Positions 1 through 5,936 of a stretch of DNA of 7,422 nt are shown in pieces; position 1 is the stretch's first letter; every line of letters begins with the position of its first letter. This DNA comes from Xanthobacteraceae bacterium. Lineage in GTDB: Bacteria; Pseudomonadota; Alphaproteobacteria; Rhizobiales; Xanthobacteraceae. The position numbers and the translations under genes were made by a program. The stretch lies in NCBI GenBank assembly GCA_030039655.1, contig JASHVC010000270.1:1-7422 (forward strand). Reading direction: 5' to 3'. The notes below the pieces were generated by a model. It saw nothing but the letters and a program-made list of their open reading frames with translations, was not told where the DNA came from and did no database searches.

Positions 1-201
1 CGCTTACGCTTTGCGCGAACGCTTCGCGGCATCGTGTGGTTTGCCGCCGGCTGTGCCATCGCCGCACTGTTGTATTATTGGTTCGGCTTCTGGTGCCTCG
101 CAGTGCCAGTAGCGGTCGGCGCCGCCACCGCCATTCTGCACGATGACGATCTAACGCCGCACCCACAGGCTGCGCCGCAATCCGTTGAGGGTGGCCACTG
201 A
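1..201 (+). CDS. C-terminal fragment of an inner-membrane protein (possibly YoaK/DUF1275-like)
   Basis: Frame 1 is open from the left edge to a TGA at 199-201 and encodes 66 visible residues; the start lies outside the window. The fragment has two hydrophobic stretches, roughly residues 10-24 and 26-45, separated by a Tyr-Tyr-Trp-Phe aromatic patch, then a short hydrophilic tail rich in Asp, Pro and Gln. This is the look of the last membrane segments of a small integral membrane protein with a cytosolic or periplasmic tail. The aromatic/Gly/Leu pattern recalls the last helices of YoaK/DUF1275 proteins, but the fragment is too short to be sure. Its stop sits 2 bases before the start of the hydrolase at 204, so the two are probably co-transcribed. 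An opposing reading frame over 75-485 is treated as a shadow. Confidence 0.6.
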   Translation, partial: RLRFARTLRGIVWFAAGCAIAALLYYWFGFWCLAVPVAVGAATAILHDDDLTPHPQAAPQSVEGGH

Positions 202-203
202 TC

Positions 204-836
204 ATGAGCGAAGCTCTCTCTTTCATTCATCGATTCGAACCAAGCGTCGACGCCCATGCGCGCCCAGTTGTGCTGCTGCACGGGACAGGCGGCGACGAGA
301 ACGACTTGGTGCCACTCGGCCGCGTGATCGCGCCAAACGCGCCACTGCTCTCGCCGCGCGGCAAGGTTCTGGAAAACGGCATGCCGCGCTATTTCCGGCG
401 CGTTGCCGGAGGCGTGTTCGACGAGGAGGACGTGCGCCGCCGTGCCCTTGAGCTCGCGGATTTCATCGCGGAGGCACGAGGCCATTATGGGCTGTCGTCA
501 CCGATCGCGCTCGGCTACTCGAACGGCGCCAATACGGCCGCAGCCATCTTGCTGCTGCGGCCCGACGCACTGGCCGGTGCGATCCTGCTGCGCGCGACGC
601 TGCCGCTGAAGGAAACGGCGCCGGTCGATCTGACGGGAAAGCCAGTGCTCGTCATCGCGGGCGCCAGTGACCCGATGATGTCGCCGGAGGGCGCGGCCAG
701 GCTCGCGGCGCGGCTGCAGCAATACGGCGCGGTGGTCGAGCATCGCACGCTGCCGGTCGGCCATGAACTGTCGCAGGCCGATGTGTCGCTGGCCAAGCAG
801 TGGTCGCGAACGAACGCTTCCTCGGCCACCGCGTAG
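204..836 (+). CDS. Alpha/beta hydrolase, phospholipase/carboxylesterase family (MhqD-like)
   Basis: This is a 210-residue serine hydrolase of the Abhydrolase_2 (phospholipase/carboxylesterase) family, the usual length. Visible hallmarks are the oxyanion-loop motif HGTGGDE at residues 26-32, the nucleophile elbow GYSNG with Ser106, the acid in GASDP at Asp156, and the catalytic His187 in the motif VGHEL. There is no signal peptide, so it is cytosolic. Family members hydrolyse small carboxyl esters; the MhqD branch is associated with hydroquinone and quinone or electrophile stress, often beside a ring-cleaving dioxygenase, which is not seen here. The ATG at 204 is the first in-frame start; the GAGG at 187-190 is 13 bases upstream, rather far for a Shine-Dalgarno site, so translation may be coupled to the upstream gene, whose stop is 2 bases away. 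It converges with the enolase-superfamily gene with a 10-base gap. Family assignment is secure, substrate unknown. Confidence 0.9.
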   Translation: MSEALSFIHRFEPSVDAHARPVVLLHGTGGDENDLVPLGRVIAPNAPLLSPRGKVLENGMPRYFRRVAGGVFDEEDVRRRALELADFIAEARGHYGLSSPIALGYSNGANTAAAILLLRPDALAGAILLRATLPLKETAPVDLTGKPVLVIAGASDPMMSPEGAARLAARLQQYGAVVEHRTLPVGHELSQADVSLAKQWSRTNASSATA

Positions 837-846
837 CAACCAAGTT

Positions 847-1938
847 TCAGATAGCGCAATCCTTCAGGATTTCCGGCTTGAACGCGAGGCCATGGCCGGG
901 CCGCTCCGGCGCGGTGATCATGCCGTTCTTCACCGGTACGGGATCGACCCACAGATCGTCGGCAAGGCCCATGTCCTCGATCCAAAGTCCATTCGGGATC
1001 GAGGCGAGCAGCTGCACGTTCAGTTCGGGAAACAGATGCGGCGCGATGGTCATGCCCCAGGTGTCGGCAATGGTGGCGATCTTGCGCAGGTCGGTGAGGC
1101 CCCCGCGCATCGGGTCGGGTTGCAGAATAGGCAGCCGCGGGTTTTCGAAGAACGGTCTTAGATCGAAGCGGGTGAAATGCGTCTCGCCGCCGACAATCCG
1201 CAGATCGAGAGCCTCGGCGATACGCAGGTAACCGGCGAAATCGTCAGCCGACACCGGCTCCTCCAGCCAGTAGACGTCGTAGTCCTGAAATTTCCGGCCC
1301 ATCAGGATGGCGACGTCGGCGGTCCAGCCCATGTTGACGTCGATCATGATGGCGATGTCCGGTCCCAACGCCTCACGCATGCGTTTGACGTTATCGAGGT
1401 CGGTGGCGAGATCGGCGCTGTGGGCGACCTGCATCTTGATCGCCTTGTAGCCGCGCTCCTTGTAGTGCAGCGCTTTGGCGATCATGCCGTTGCCACCGGA
1501 GCCGCGGAAGCAGCCGCTGCCGTACGCAGGCAGTTCCGTGCGATAGCTCCCCCACAGCCGATGCAGCGGCATGTTGGCGCGCTTGCCGACCGCGTCCCAC
1601 AGCGCGATGTCGAGCGCCGACATCGCCATGGTGGCGATGCCGCCCCGGCCGTACGTCATGGTCGAGCGCCAGAGATCCTGCCAGATCGCCTCGACGGTAG
1701 TCGCGTCCTTGCCGATGACGCGAGGGATGATGGTCTCTTCCAAGCACGTGACGATCGTGCGGATGCCCGGCCGGAACAGAAACAGATAACCCATGCCGAC
1801 GATGCCGCCCTTAGTCTCTACCTCGAGCACCAGGAATTTGCGGGAGTCGCCGAAGGCGTGACCCTTGAGCCAGGGATTCTGTGGCCACGGCACACTGATC
1901 ATCGTGATGCGGATGGCCTTTATGGTCATGTCGGTCAT
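847..1938 (-). CDS. Mandelate racemase/muconate lactonizing enzyme family protein (enolase superfamily; likely acid-sugar dehydratase or racemase)
   Basis: The 363-residue product has the full enolase-superfamily layout: an N-terminal capping domain (about residues 5-130) and a TIM barrel (about 135-345). The three Mg ligands appear to be Asp200 (in MIDVN), Glu226 (in WLEEP) and Glu252 (in GGETH). The mandelate-racemase-type His-Asp dyad is represented by His301 (in IAPHLFPE) and Asp275 (in LQPDPMRGG), with Glu321 as the candidate for the mandelate racemase Glu317 equivalent. The usual Lys-x-Lys on the second strand is Lys168-Met-Gln170 here, so the second lysine is missing. The family abstracts the alpha proton of a carboxylate; the substrate, probably a hydroxy or sugar acid, cannot be read from the sequence. 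The start at 1938 is preferred over the in-frame ATG at 2037, which would add 33 residues, because GGAGGA lies 9 bases upstream. It is divergent from the RidA gene. Confidence 0.92.
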   Translation of the reverse strand: MTDMTIKAIRITMISVPWPQNPWLKGHAFGDSRKFLVLEVETKGGIVGMGYLFLFRPGIRTIVTCLEETIIPRVIGKDATTVEAIWQDLWRSTMTYGRGGIATMAMSALDIALWDAVGKRANMPLHRLWGSYRTELPAYGSGCFRGSGGNGMIAKALHYKERGYKAIKMQVAHSADLATDLDNVKRMREALGPDIAIMIDVNMGWTADVAILMGRKFQDYDVYWLEEPVSADDFAGYLRIAEALDLRIVGGETHFTRFDLRPFFENPRLPILQPDPMRGGLTDLRKIATIADTWGMTIAPHLFPELNVQLLASIPNGLWIEDMGLADDLWVDPVPVKNGMITAPERPGHGLAFKPEILKDCAI

Positions 1939-1947
1939 GGATGTACG

Positions 1948-1953
1948 TCCTCC
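1948..1953 (-). promoter_or_regulatory. Ribosome binding site of the enolase-superfamily gene
   Basis: On the minus strand this reads GGAGGA, nearly the perfect anti-16S sequence, 9 bases before the ATG at 1938. It decides the start in favour of 1938 over the longer open frame beginning at 2037 and over the second ATG three codons downstream. Confidence 0.8.
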
Positions 1954-1975
1954 CCGCTCGGGCGTTTCTGCTCCC

Positions 1976-2010
1976 GCGCAACAATAGATGCTGCGCAAAC
2001 CATTGTGCGC
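1976..2010. promoter_or_regulatory. Candidate operator in the divergent intergenic region
   Basis: The region between the two divergent genes carries two direct GCGCAA elements (1976-1981 and 1993-1998, 17 bases apart). The second is paired with an inverted TTGTGCGC at 2003-2010, giving arms GCGCA/TGCGC (1993-1997 and 2006-2010) around 8 bases. An interrupted dyad between divergent genes is a common place for a regulator of the LysR or GntR type to bind, but no regulator gene is present in the window. The arms are only 5 bases and could be chance in GC-rich DNA. Confidence 0.25.
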
Positions 2011-2031
2011 CGTCAACGTGTCTCGTAAGGA
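2002..2031 (+). promoter_or_regulatory. Candidate promoter or regulatory motif upstream of the RidA gene
   Basis: TTGTGC at 2003-2008 and TAAGGA at 2026-2031 are separated by 17 bases, the spacing of a sigma-70-type promoter, and end 65 bases before the ATG at 2097. The -10 match is poor by itself. The reason for listing it is that the bases ATTGTGC (2002-2008) and TCGTAAG (2023-2029) recur at the same spacing upstream of the TctC gene at 4843-4849 and 4864-4870. Confidence 0.3.
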
Positions 2032-2085
2032 CTGCATAGGTGCGCGGACGAGAACCGAGCCGCGAAAATGGGCGATCCAAGAATC

Positions 2086-2090
2086 AGGAG
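2086..2090 (+). promoter_or_regulatory. Ribosome binding site of the RidA gene
   Basis: AGGAG lies 6 bases before the ATG at 2097. It supports that start over the in-frame ATG at 2040, whose extra 19 residues are hydrophilic and precede the point where RidA proteins normally begin. Confidence 0.8.
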
Positions 2091-2096
2091 CAGCGC

Positions 2097-2495
2097 ATGG
2101 CCAAGACGCAGATTGTTTCGCCGAAACTCCGGGAGCCGAGCGGGCACTTCTCGCACGCCACTATGACAGCAACGCGCGGCCGCTTCGTCTTCATCTCCGG
2201 CATGACGGCGCGTCGCGCCGACGGCAGCATCGCGGGCATCGGCGATATCGAAGCGCAGACGCGGCAGGTGTGCGAGAACATCAAGGCCGCTGTCGAGCAG
2301 GCCGGCGGCGCCATGGACGATATTTGCCGGGTCGATGTCTACGTGCGCAACATGGAGCACTTCGACCGGATTCATAAAGTGCGGCGCGAATATTTCAAAG
2401 CGCCAGCGCCCGCCTCGACCATGGTTGAGGTTTGCAAGATGACCTCGCCGGAGTATCTGATCGAGATCAACGCAATTGCGGTCATCGACGACTAG
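2097..2495 (+). CDS. RidA/YjgF/YER057c/UK114 family protein lacking the catalytic arginine
   Basis: The 132-residue product has the standard length and order of a Rid protein: an N-terminal strand region, the core motif FVFISGMT at residues 30-37, the helix around DIEAQTRQVCENIKAAVEQAG (50-70), then the strand VDVYVRN (79-85) and the C-terminal signature STMVEVCKM followed by LIEINAIAV (121-129). Archetypal RidA deaminates 2-aminoacrylate and related enamines/imines using an arginine in the motif PARSxVEV (Arg105 in E. coli). The aligned position here is Ser107, so imine deamination of carboxylate substrates is unlikely and the protein probably belongs to one of the Arg-less Rid subfamilies, whose roles are mostly unknown but which often sit in catabolic operons. 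It is expected to form a cytosolic trimer. The antiporter gene starts 28 bases after the stop; the enolase-superfamily gene is divergent. Confidence 0.92.
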   Translation: MAKTQIVSPKLREPSGHFSHATMTATRGRFVFISGMTARRADGSIAGIGDIEAQTRQVCENIKAAVEQAGGAMDDICRVDVYVRNMEHFDRIHKVRREYFKAPAPASTMVEVCKMTSPEYLIEINAIAVIDD

Positions 2496-2510
2496 ACTCG
2501 ATTGGTACTA

Positions 2511-2541
2511 GAACCGACGATCAATGGAACCGACGATCAAT
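2511..2541 (+). repeat. Tandem 16-base duplication spanning the antiporter start codon
   Basis: The 15-base sequence GAACCGACGATCAAT occurs at 2511-2525 and again at 2527-2541, separated by one G, so the period is 16 bases. The present ATG of the antiporter (2524-2526) is formed at the junction from the last two bases of the first copy and the separating G. Because 16 is not a multiple of three, the two copies are in different reading frames. Removing one copy would join the antiporter frame to a TTG at 2502 and leave no ATG. Confidence 0.95.
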
Positions 2542-4335
2542 ATCGCGGCCTACAGCGATGCGCTGGTCGTACTCGGCACGGCTGGCATCCTGGTGCCGAT
2601 CGTCAGCCGCCTGGGGTTCAGCCCCACCCTTGGTTACCTGGTGGCCGGCGCCATTTTGGGCCCGCTGGGTCTCGGCTCGTTCATTCGGGACTATCCGTTT
2701 CTTTATTGGTTCACCATCGGCGAGGCCAAGAACGTCGAGGGCATCGCCGAGCTGGGCGTCGTGTTTCTGTTGTTCCTGATCGGCCTGGAACTGTCGTTCC
2801 AGCGGCTCTTGACCATGCGGCGCTATGTATTCGGCCTCGGCGGATTGCAGGTGCTCATCACCGCCGCATTGATCTTCGGCGTCGCCCGGATGGCTGGGCA
2901 GGAGCCCGCTGCCGCGCTGATTCTCGCCACCAGCCTCTCGCTCTCCTCCACCGCCATTGTGCTTGAGCTGTTGTCGAAGCAGGAACGTCTAACTACGAGC
3001 GTCGGGCGAACGAGCTTTTCAGTCCTCCTTGCTCAGGACCTCGCCGTTATTCCACTTTTGATCTTCGTCGCCATTCTGGCCGGCGGGCCCGGAAAATCCG
3101 TGCTCACCAGCCTCGGCACCGCGTTGCTACAGGCGGCAATTGCGCTAGCCGCCATCGTCATGTTCGGACGTTGGCTGATGCGCCCCCTGTTTCGGCTGGT
3201 AGCAACAACGCGGTCCCGCGATCTCTTCATCGCCACCGTTCTGTTCGTGATCGTGGGCGCAGGAGTCATAGCCTACGAGGCCGGCCTGTCGATGGCACTC
3301 GGCGCGTTCGTGGCCGGCCTGCTGCTCGCCGAAACCGAATACCGCAAGGCGATCGAAGCGACCATCGAGCCCGCCAAGTCGCTTCTCCTCGGCATCTTTT
3401 TCTTCACGGTCGGCATGGACATCGACTATCGCGAGCTGCTGCGTGAGCCGCTCGTGCTCGCCGTCGGTGTCGCGGCCCTCATCGCCGCCAAGTCGCTCAT
3501 TCTCATCGGTCTCGGCAAGCTTTTCCGATTGTCGTGGCCCGTCGCCGTGGAGACCGGACTTTTGCTCGGACCTGGAGGTGAATTCGCCTTCGTGGGCATC
3601 GGCATGGCGGTTACCGCGAACCTGGTCGAGGCGCACACCTCAACCTACACTCTCGCCGTCACGTCGATCACCATGCTGCTGACACCGGTGCTTTCCTTCG
3701 TGGGCCGGCATCTTGGCTCGCGACTTGGGTCGAGCAGCGCTGTTGCGGCTGAGCTGACCGTCCGGCCTTCCGGCGCGCAGAACCATGCGATCGTCGTCGG
3801 CTACGGCCGTGTCGGCAAAGTGGTCTGTGCGCTGCTCAAAGAGCACGGCATTCCCTACATTGCGGCCGACTTGGATGCCGCGGCCGTAACCCGCGATCGC
3901 CGCGAAGGGCAGGACGTTTATTACGGCGACGCGTCCGACCTGCGATTCCTTGAAGCGTGCGGGTTGGCGACGGCGGCCGGCGTCATCATCACCATCCACA
4001 CCCAGAGCGCCATCGAAGATATTGTCGCGGAGATCCGTTCGACGCGGCCCGATGTGCTGATCGTCTCGCGGGCGCGCGACGAGGCTCATGCCAGCCAGCT
4101 CTACAGTCTCGGCGCCACCGACGCCGTCCCTGAGACCATCGAGGCGAGCCTGCAGCTGTCGGAAGCGGCGCTGGTCGGGTTGGGACGGCCGACCGGACTG
4201 GTGATCGCTTCGATCCACGAAAAGCGCGACGAATTTCGCCGTATGCTGCAGCAGGCGGCCCGGCAAGCAGGGCGCGACACGACCCGTTCCATTCGCTCCA
4301 AGACCCGCGCGGCACGGGATGCAAAATCGGCGTAG
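2524..4335 (+). CDS. CPA2-family monovalent cation:proton antiporter with RCK domain (KefB/KefC-like)
   Basis: The 603-residue protein matches KefB/KefC in length and architecture. Residues about 10-400 form an antiporter membrane domain with about a dozen hydrophobic segments. It contains the conserved core motif SVLLAQDLAVIPLL, whose Gln171-Asp172 pair is at the ion path, and the family motifs TIEP (280-283), FFTVGMDID and LGPGGEFAFVG. Residues about 420-535 form a TrkA-N/RCK domain: GYGRVG loop with Gly426, Gly428 and Gly431, an acidic residue at the second strand end (Asp449), and YYGDASD (466-472). A short basic Arg/Lys-rich tail ends the protein. Family members exchange K+ (or Na+) for H+ across the inner membrane; in true KefB/C, glutathione and its adducts gate the RCK domain, but I cannot show glutathione binding here and no KefF/KefG partner is present. 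The ATG at 2524 is the only ATG start possible (in-frame stop at 2509-2511) and has no clear Shine-Dalgarno site; it lies within a tandem duplication. Confidence 0.93.
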   Translation: MEPTINIAAYSDALVVLGTAGILVPIVSRLGFSPTLGYLVAGAILGPLGLGSFIRDYPFLYWFTIGEAKNVEGIAELGVVFLLFLIGLELSFQRLLTMRRYVFGLGGLQVLITAALIFGVARMAGQEPAAALILATSLSLSSTAIVLELLSKQERLTTSVGRTSFSVLLAQDLAVIPLLIFVAILAGGPGKSVLTSLGTALLQAAIALAAIVMFGRWLMRPLFRLVATTRSRDLFIATVLFVIVGAGVIAYEAGLSMALGAFVAGLLLAETEYRKAIEATIEPAKSLLLGIFFFTVGMDIDYRELLREPLVLAVGVAALIAAKSLILIGLGKLFRLSWPVAVETGLLLGPGGEFAFVGIGMAVTANLVEAHTSTYTLAVTSITMLLTPVLSFVGRHLGSRLGSSSAVAAELTVRPSGAQNHAIVVGYGRVGKVVCALLKEHGIPYIAADLDAAAVTRDRREGQDVYYGDASDLRFLEACGLATAAGVIITIHTQSAIEDIVAEIRSTRPDVLIVSRARDEAHASQLYSLGATDAVPETIEASLQLSEAALVGLGRPTGLVIASIHEKRDEFRRMLQQAARQAGRDTTRSIRSKTRAARDAKSA

Positions 4336-4434
4336 TCGCAAGATTCACGTCGGACGACTGGCGCGAGCCGAAATAGTATCATGACAGGCTGCGCGTCGGG
4401 GGCGCTGTCGTGATGGGACTGCTGAGGGGAGCTC

Positions 4435-4442
4435 AAGGGGAG
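4435..4442 (+). promoter_or_regulatory. Ribosome binding site of the Rap1a-domain gene
   Basis: AAGGGGAG lies 9 bases before the ATG at 4452. It favours this start over GTG 4410 or ATG 4413, which would add 13-14 residues in front of a signal peptide that is already complete. Confidence 0.6.
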
Positions 4443-4451
4443 TTAGGGGTA

Positions 4452-4784
4452 ATGACCCCGGTTCTTCGAATTGTCCTGGTTGCAGGAATTGCGCTTGGGT
4501 TTTGTCAGCCAGCGCTGGCCTACAAAAGCGGATATGAACTGCTGGCACAGTGCTCGAACAAGAACAATCTCTTCGACCTCGGGCAATGCTACGGCTTCAT
4601 CATAGGCACGCTGGAAGCCGGAAACGACGGCAGGACATTTTGCATTCCCACCCGCGCAGTGACTAACGGCCAGATCTACGACATCGTAACGCGCTATCTT
4701 GGTGCACACCCGGAACAGCTACAGACGTTCGCCGCAACGCTCGTGATGGTCGCCGTGGGCACCTACTTTCCTTGCAGAAGATGA
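4452..4784 (+). CDS. Exported Rap1a/Tai-domain protein (small periplasmic, orphan)
   Basis: The 110-residue product starts with a Sec signal peptide: short basic start with Arg6, hydrophobic core about residues 7-17, and a likely cut after ALA at residue 23. Mature residues 24-110 fit the Rap1a/Tai fold: GYELLAQC near the start, QCYGFIIGTLEAG in the first helix region, then TFCIP, TNGQIYDIVTRYL and a C-terminal AATLVMVAVGTYFPC. Four cysteines in the mature part (34, 46, 64, 108) suggest two disulfides, as expected for a periplasmic protein. Cys18 is in the signal peptide and does not form a good lipobox because Phe precedes it. Founding members of the family are immunity proteins against type VI amidase effectors, but many orphan members occur in alphaproteobacteria with no effector nearby, as here. 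Function therefore unknown. It lies 116 bases after the antiporter and 141 bases before the solute receptor, so it is probably transcribed alone. Confidence 0.82.
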   Translation: MTPVLRIVLVAGIALGFCQPALAYKSGYELLAQCSNKNNLFDLGQCYGFIIGTLEAGNDGRTFCIPTRAVTNGQIYDIVTRYLGAHPEQLQTFAATLVMVAVGTYFPCRR

Positions 4785-4842
4785 AAGTTGGCCGCTGGAC
4801 TGTGCCACTCATTTGATCGCGCTGCGCCCGCGATTCATTGCA

Positions 4843-4872
4843 ATTGTGCCCGCGCCATTCCGTTCGTAAGAT
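4843..4872 (+). promoter_or_regulatory. Candidate promoter or regulatory motif upstream of the TctC/Bug gene
   Basis: TTGTGC at 4844-4849 and TAAGAT at 4867-4872 are spaced by 17 bases, with the -10-like box ending 53 bases before the ATG at 4926. The match to the sigma-70 consensus is moderate to weak (3 of 6 and 4 of 6). It shares ATTGTGC and TCGTAAG at identical spacing with the leader of the RidA gene (2002-2029). The 8-base palindrome ATTGCAAT (4837-4844) overlaps its upstream end. Confidence 0.35.
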
Positions 4873-4912
4873 GTCGGCCTCGCACTAGCCGAGCGCCGCC
4901 GGGACGGTTCAC

Positions 4913-4916
4913 GGAG
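4913..4916 (+). promoter_or_regulatory. Ribosome binding site of the TctC/Bug receptor gene
   Basis: GGAG lies 9 bases before the ATG at 4926 and fixes the start directly before the signal peptide, rather than at 4788, where the extra 46 residues are Arg/Cys-rich and unlike the family. Confidence 0.7.
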
Positions 4917-4925
4917 ATCAGGTCC

Positions 4926-5909
4926 ATGTCGTCGACACCGGCAAAGCTGGTGCTATCCGTTCTCACCATCCTCTCGCTTGCGCTCGCCGCGTTCGCACAA
5001 TCGCCCGCTTACCCCGATCGGACCATCAGCATGGTGGTGACGTTCGCGGCGGGCGGTTCTTCGGATGTCCTTGCCCGCGCCGTCGGCGATGCCATGTCGC
5101 ACGGTCTCGGCCAGCAGATCGCCGTGGACAATCGTCCGGGCGCCGGAGGCCAGATCGGCGCCGAGGCGGTCGCTCACGCAACTCCGGACGGCTATACGAT
5201 TCTGTTCGGCACCAACGGCACGCTGGGCATCGGTCCCGCTCTTTATAAGAACCTGCGCTACGATCCGCTGCGCGATTTGGCGCCGGTCGGGCTCCTGCAC
5301 AAGTTGCCGCTGTTGTTGATTATCAATCCGTCGGTCTCGGCCAAGGATCTGCACGAGCTGATCGATTATGCCCGCGCCAATCCCGGAAGGCTCAGCTTCG
5401 CGTCCGCCGGCGTCGGATCGGTGTCGCATCTCGCCGGCGAACTGTTCAAAGAAGAAGCGAAGATCGATATCCTGCATGTGCCCTATAAGGGCGGCGGCGC
5501 GGCGGTGACCGATCTGATTTCCGGGCGGGTCTCGATGATGCTGGAGACGATCCCGAATGCGCTGCCGCTGGCCCGCAACGGCCAGATGCGCGCCATCGCC
5601 GTGACCACGAAGGAACGCTCATCCTCGGCGCCCGACATTCCGACGATTGCCGAGTCGGGCCTGCCGGATTTCGACGTCAGCGCCTGGACCGGATTGTTTG
5701 TTCCGGCGGGCACGCCGCGCGCGATCGTCGATCGCCTCAACGCCGAGACCCGCAAGATCACCGGCGAGAAGCATTACGTTGACCTGATTCAGTCCATGGG
5801 CACCAACGTCGCCGCCTCAAGCCCCGAGGAATTCGGCGCGTTTGTGCGCGATGACATCGCGCGCTGGACGAAAGTGATCGAGCATGCTGGAATTCAGCGG
5901 ATCGAGTAG
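4926..5909 (+). CDS. Bug/TctC-family tripartite tricarboxylate transporter substrate-binding protein
   Basis: The 327-residue product has the normal Bug-protein length. Residues 1-24 are a Sec signal peptide (Lys7, hydrophobic core, cut after AFA), and the mature protein begins just before YPDRTISMVV, the family's usual first strand. Other hallmarks are the AAGGSSDVLAR segment (41-51), VDNRPGAGGQIGAE (67-80), the ATPDGYT turn (85-91), HVPYKGGGAAVTDLISG (184-200) and FVPAGTP (258-264). These receptors bind a small carboxylate or amide in the periplasm with two bridging water molecules and pass it to TctA/TctB membrane subunits, or act in sensing. No TctA or TctB gene is present, so this is an orphan receptor in this window. 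The dioxygenase gene starts 27 bases after the stop, so the two are likely one operon and may share a substrate. Confidence 0.93.
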   Translation: MSSTPAKLVLSVLTILSLALAAFAQSPAYPDRTISMVVTFAAGGSSDVLARAVGDAMSHGLGQQIAVDNRPGAGGQIGAEAVAHATPDGYTILFGTNGTLGIGPALYKNLRYDPLRDLAPVGLLHKLPLLLIINPSVSAKDLHELIDYARANPGRLSFASAGVGSVSHLAGELFKEEAKIDILHVPYKGGGAAVTDLISGRVSMMLETIPNALPLARNGQMRAIAVTTKERSSSAPDIPTIAESGLPDFDVSAWTGLFVPAGTPRAIVDRLNAETRKITGEKHYVDLIQSMGTNVAASSPEEFGAFVRDDIARWTKVIEHAGIQRIE

Positions 5910-5936
5910 GATGGCGGCGAGCTACGGAGAATCGTC

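Noticed and set aside
1987..2016. TTGACG on the minus strand (2016-2011) as a -35 box for the enolase-superfamily gene
   Set aside because: The -35 match is good, but no acceptable -10 box lies 16-19 bases downstream, so it is not called.
1177..2028. Long open frame of 283 residues on the + strand opposite the enolase-superfamily gene
   Set aside because: It is fully antisense to a gene with complete catalytic motifs, its translation is low-complexity in Arg/His/Asp/Ala and has no recognisable domain, as expected from a GC-rich shadow frame.
3640..4341. Open frame of 233 residues on the - strand opposite the antiporter RCK domain
   Set aside because: Shadow of a confirmed coding sequence; no family pattern.
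4344..4379. TTCACG and TAGTAT as a promoter for the Rap1a-domain gene
   Set aside because: The boxes are 24 bases apart, too far for a sigma-70 promoter, and nothing else supports them.
4469..4520. Lipoprotein signal at Cys18 of the Rap1a-domain protein
   Set aside because: The residue before the cysteine is Phe, which does not fit a lipobox, and a normal signal peptidase I site (ALA) follows shortly after.
4785..4925. Possible small gene in the 141-base gap before the TctC gene
   Set aside because: The upstream extension of the receptor frame from 4788 is Cys/Arg-rich, lacks a ribosome binding site and precedes a clear signal peptide start at 4926; nothing else there looks coding.
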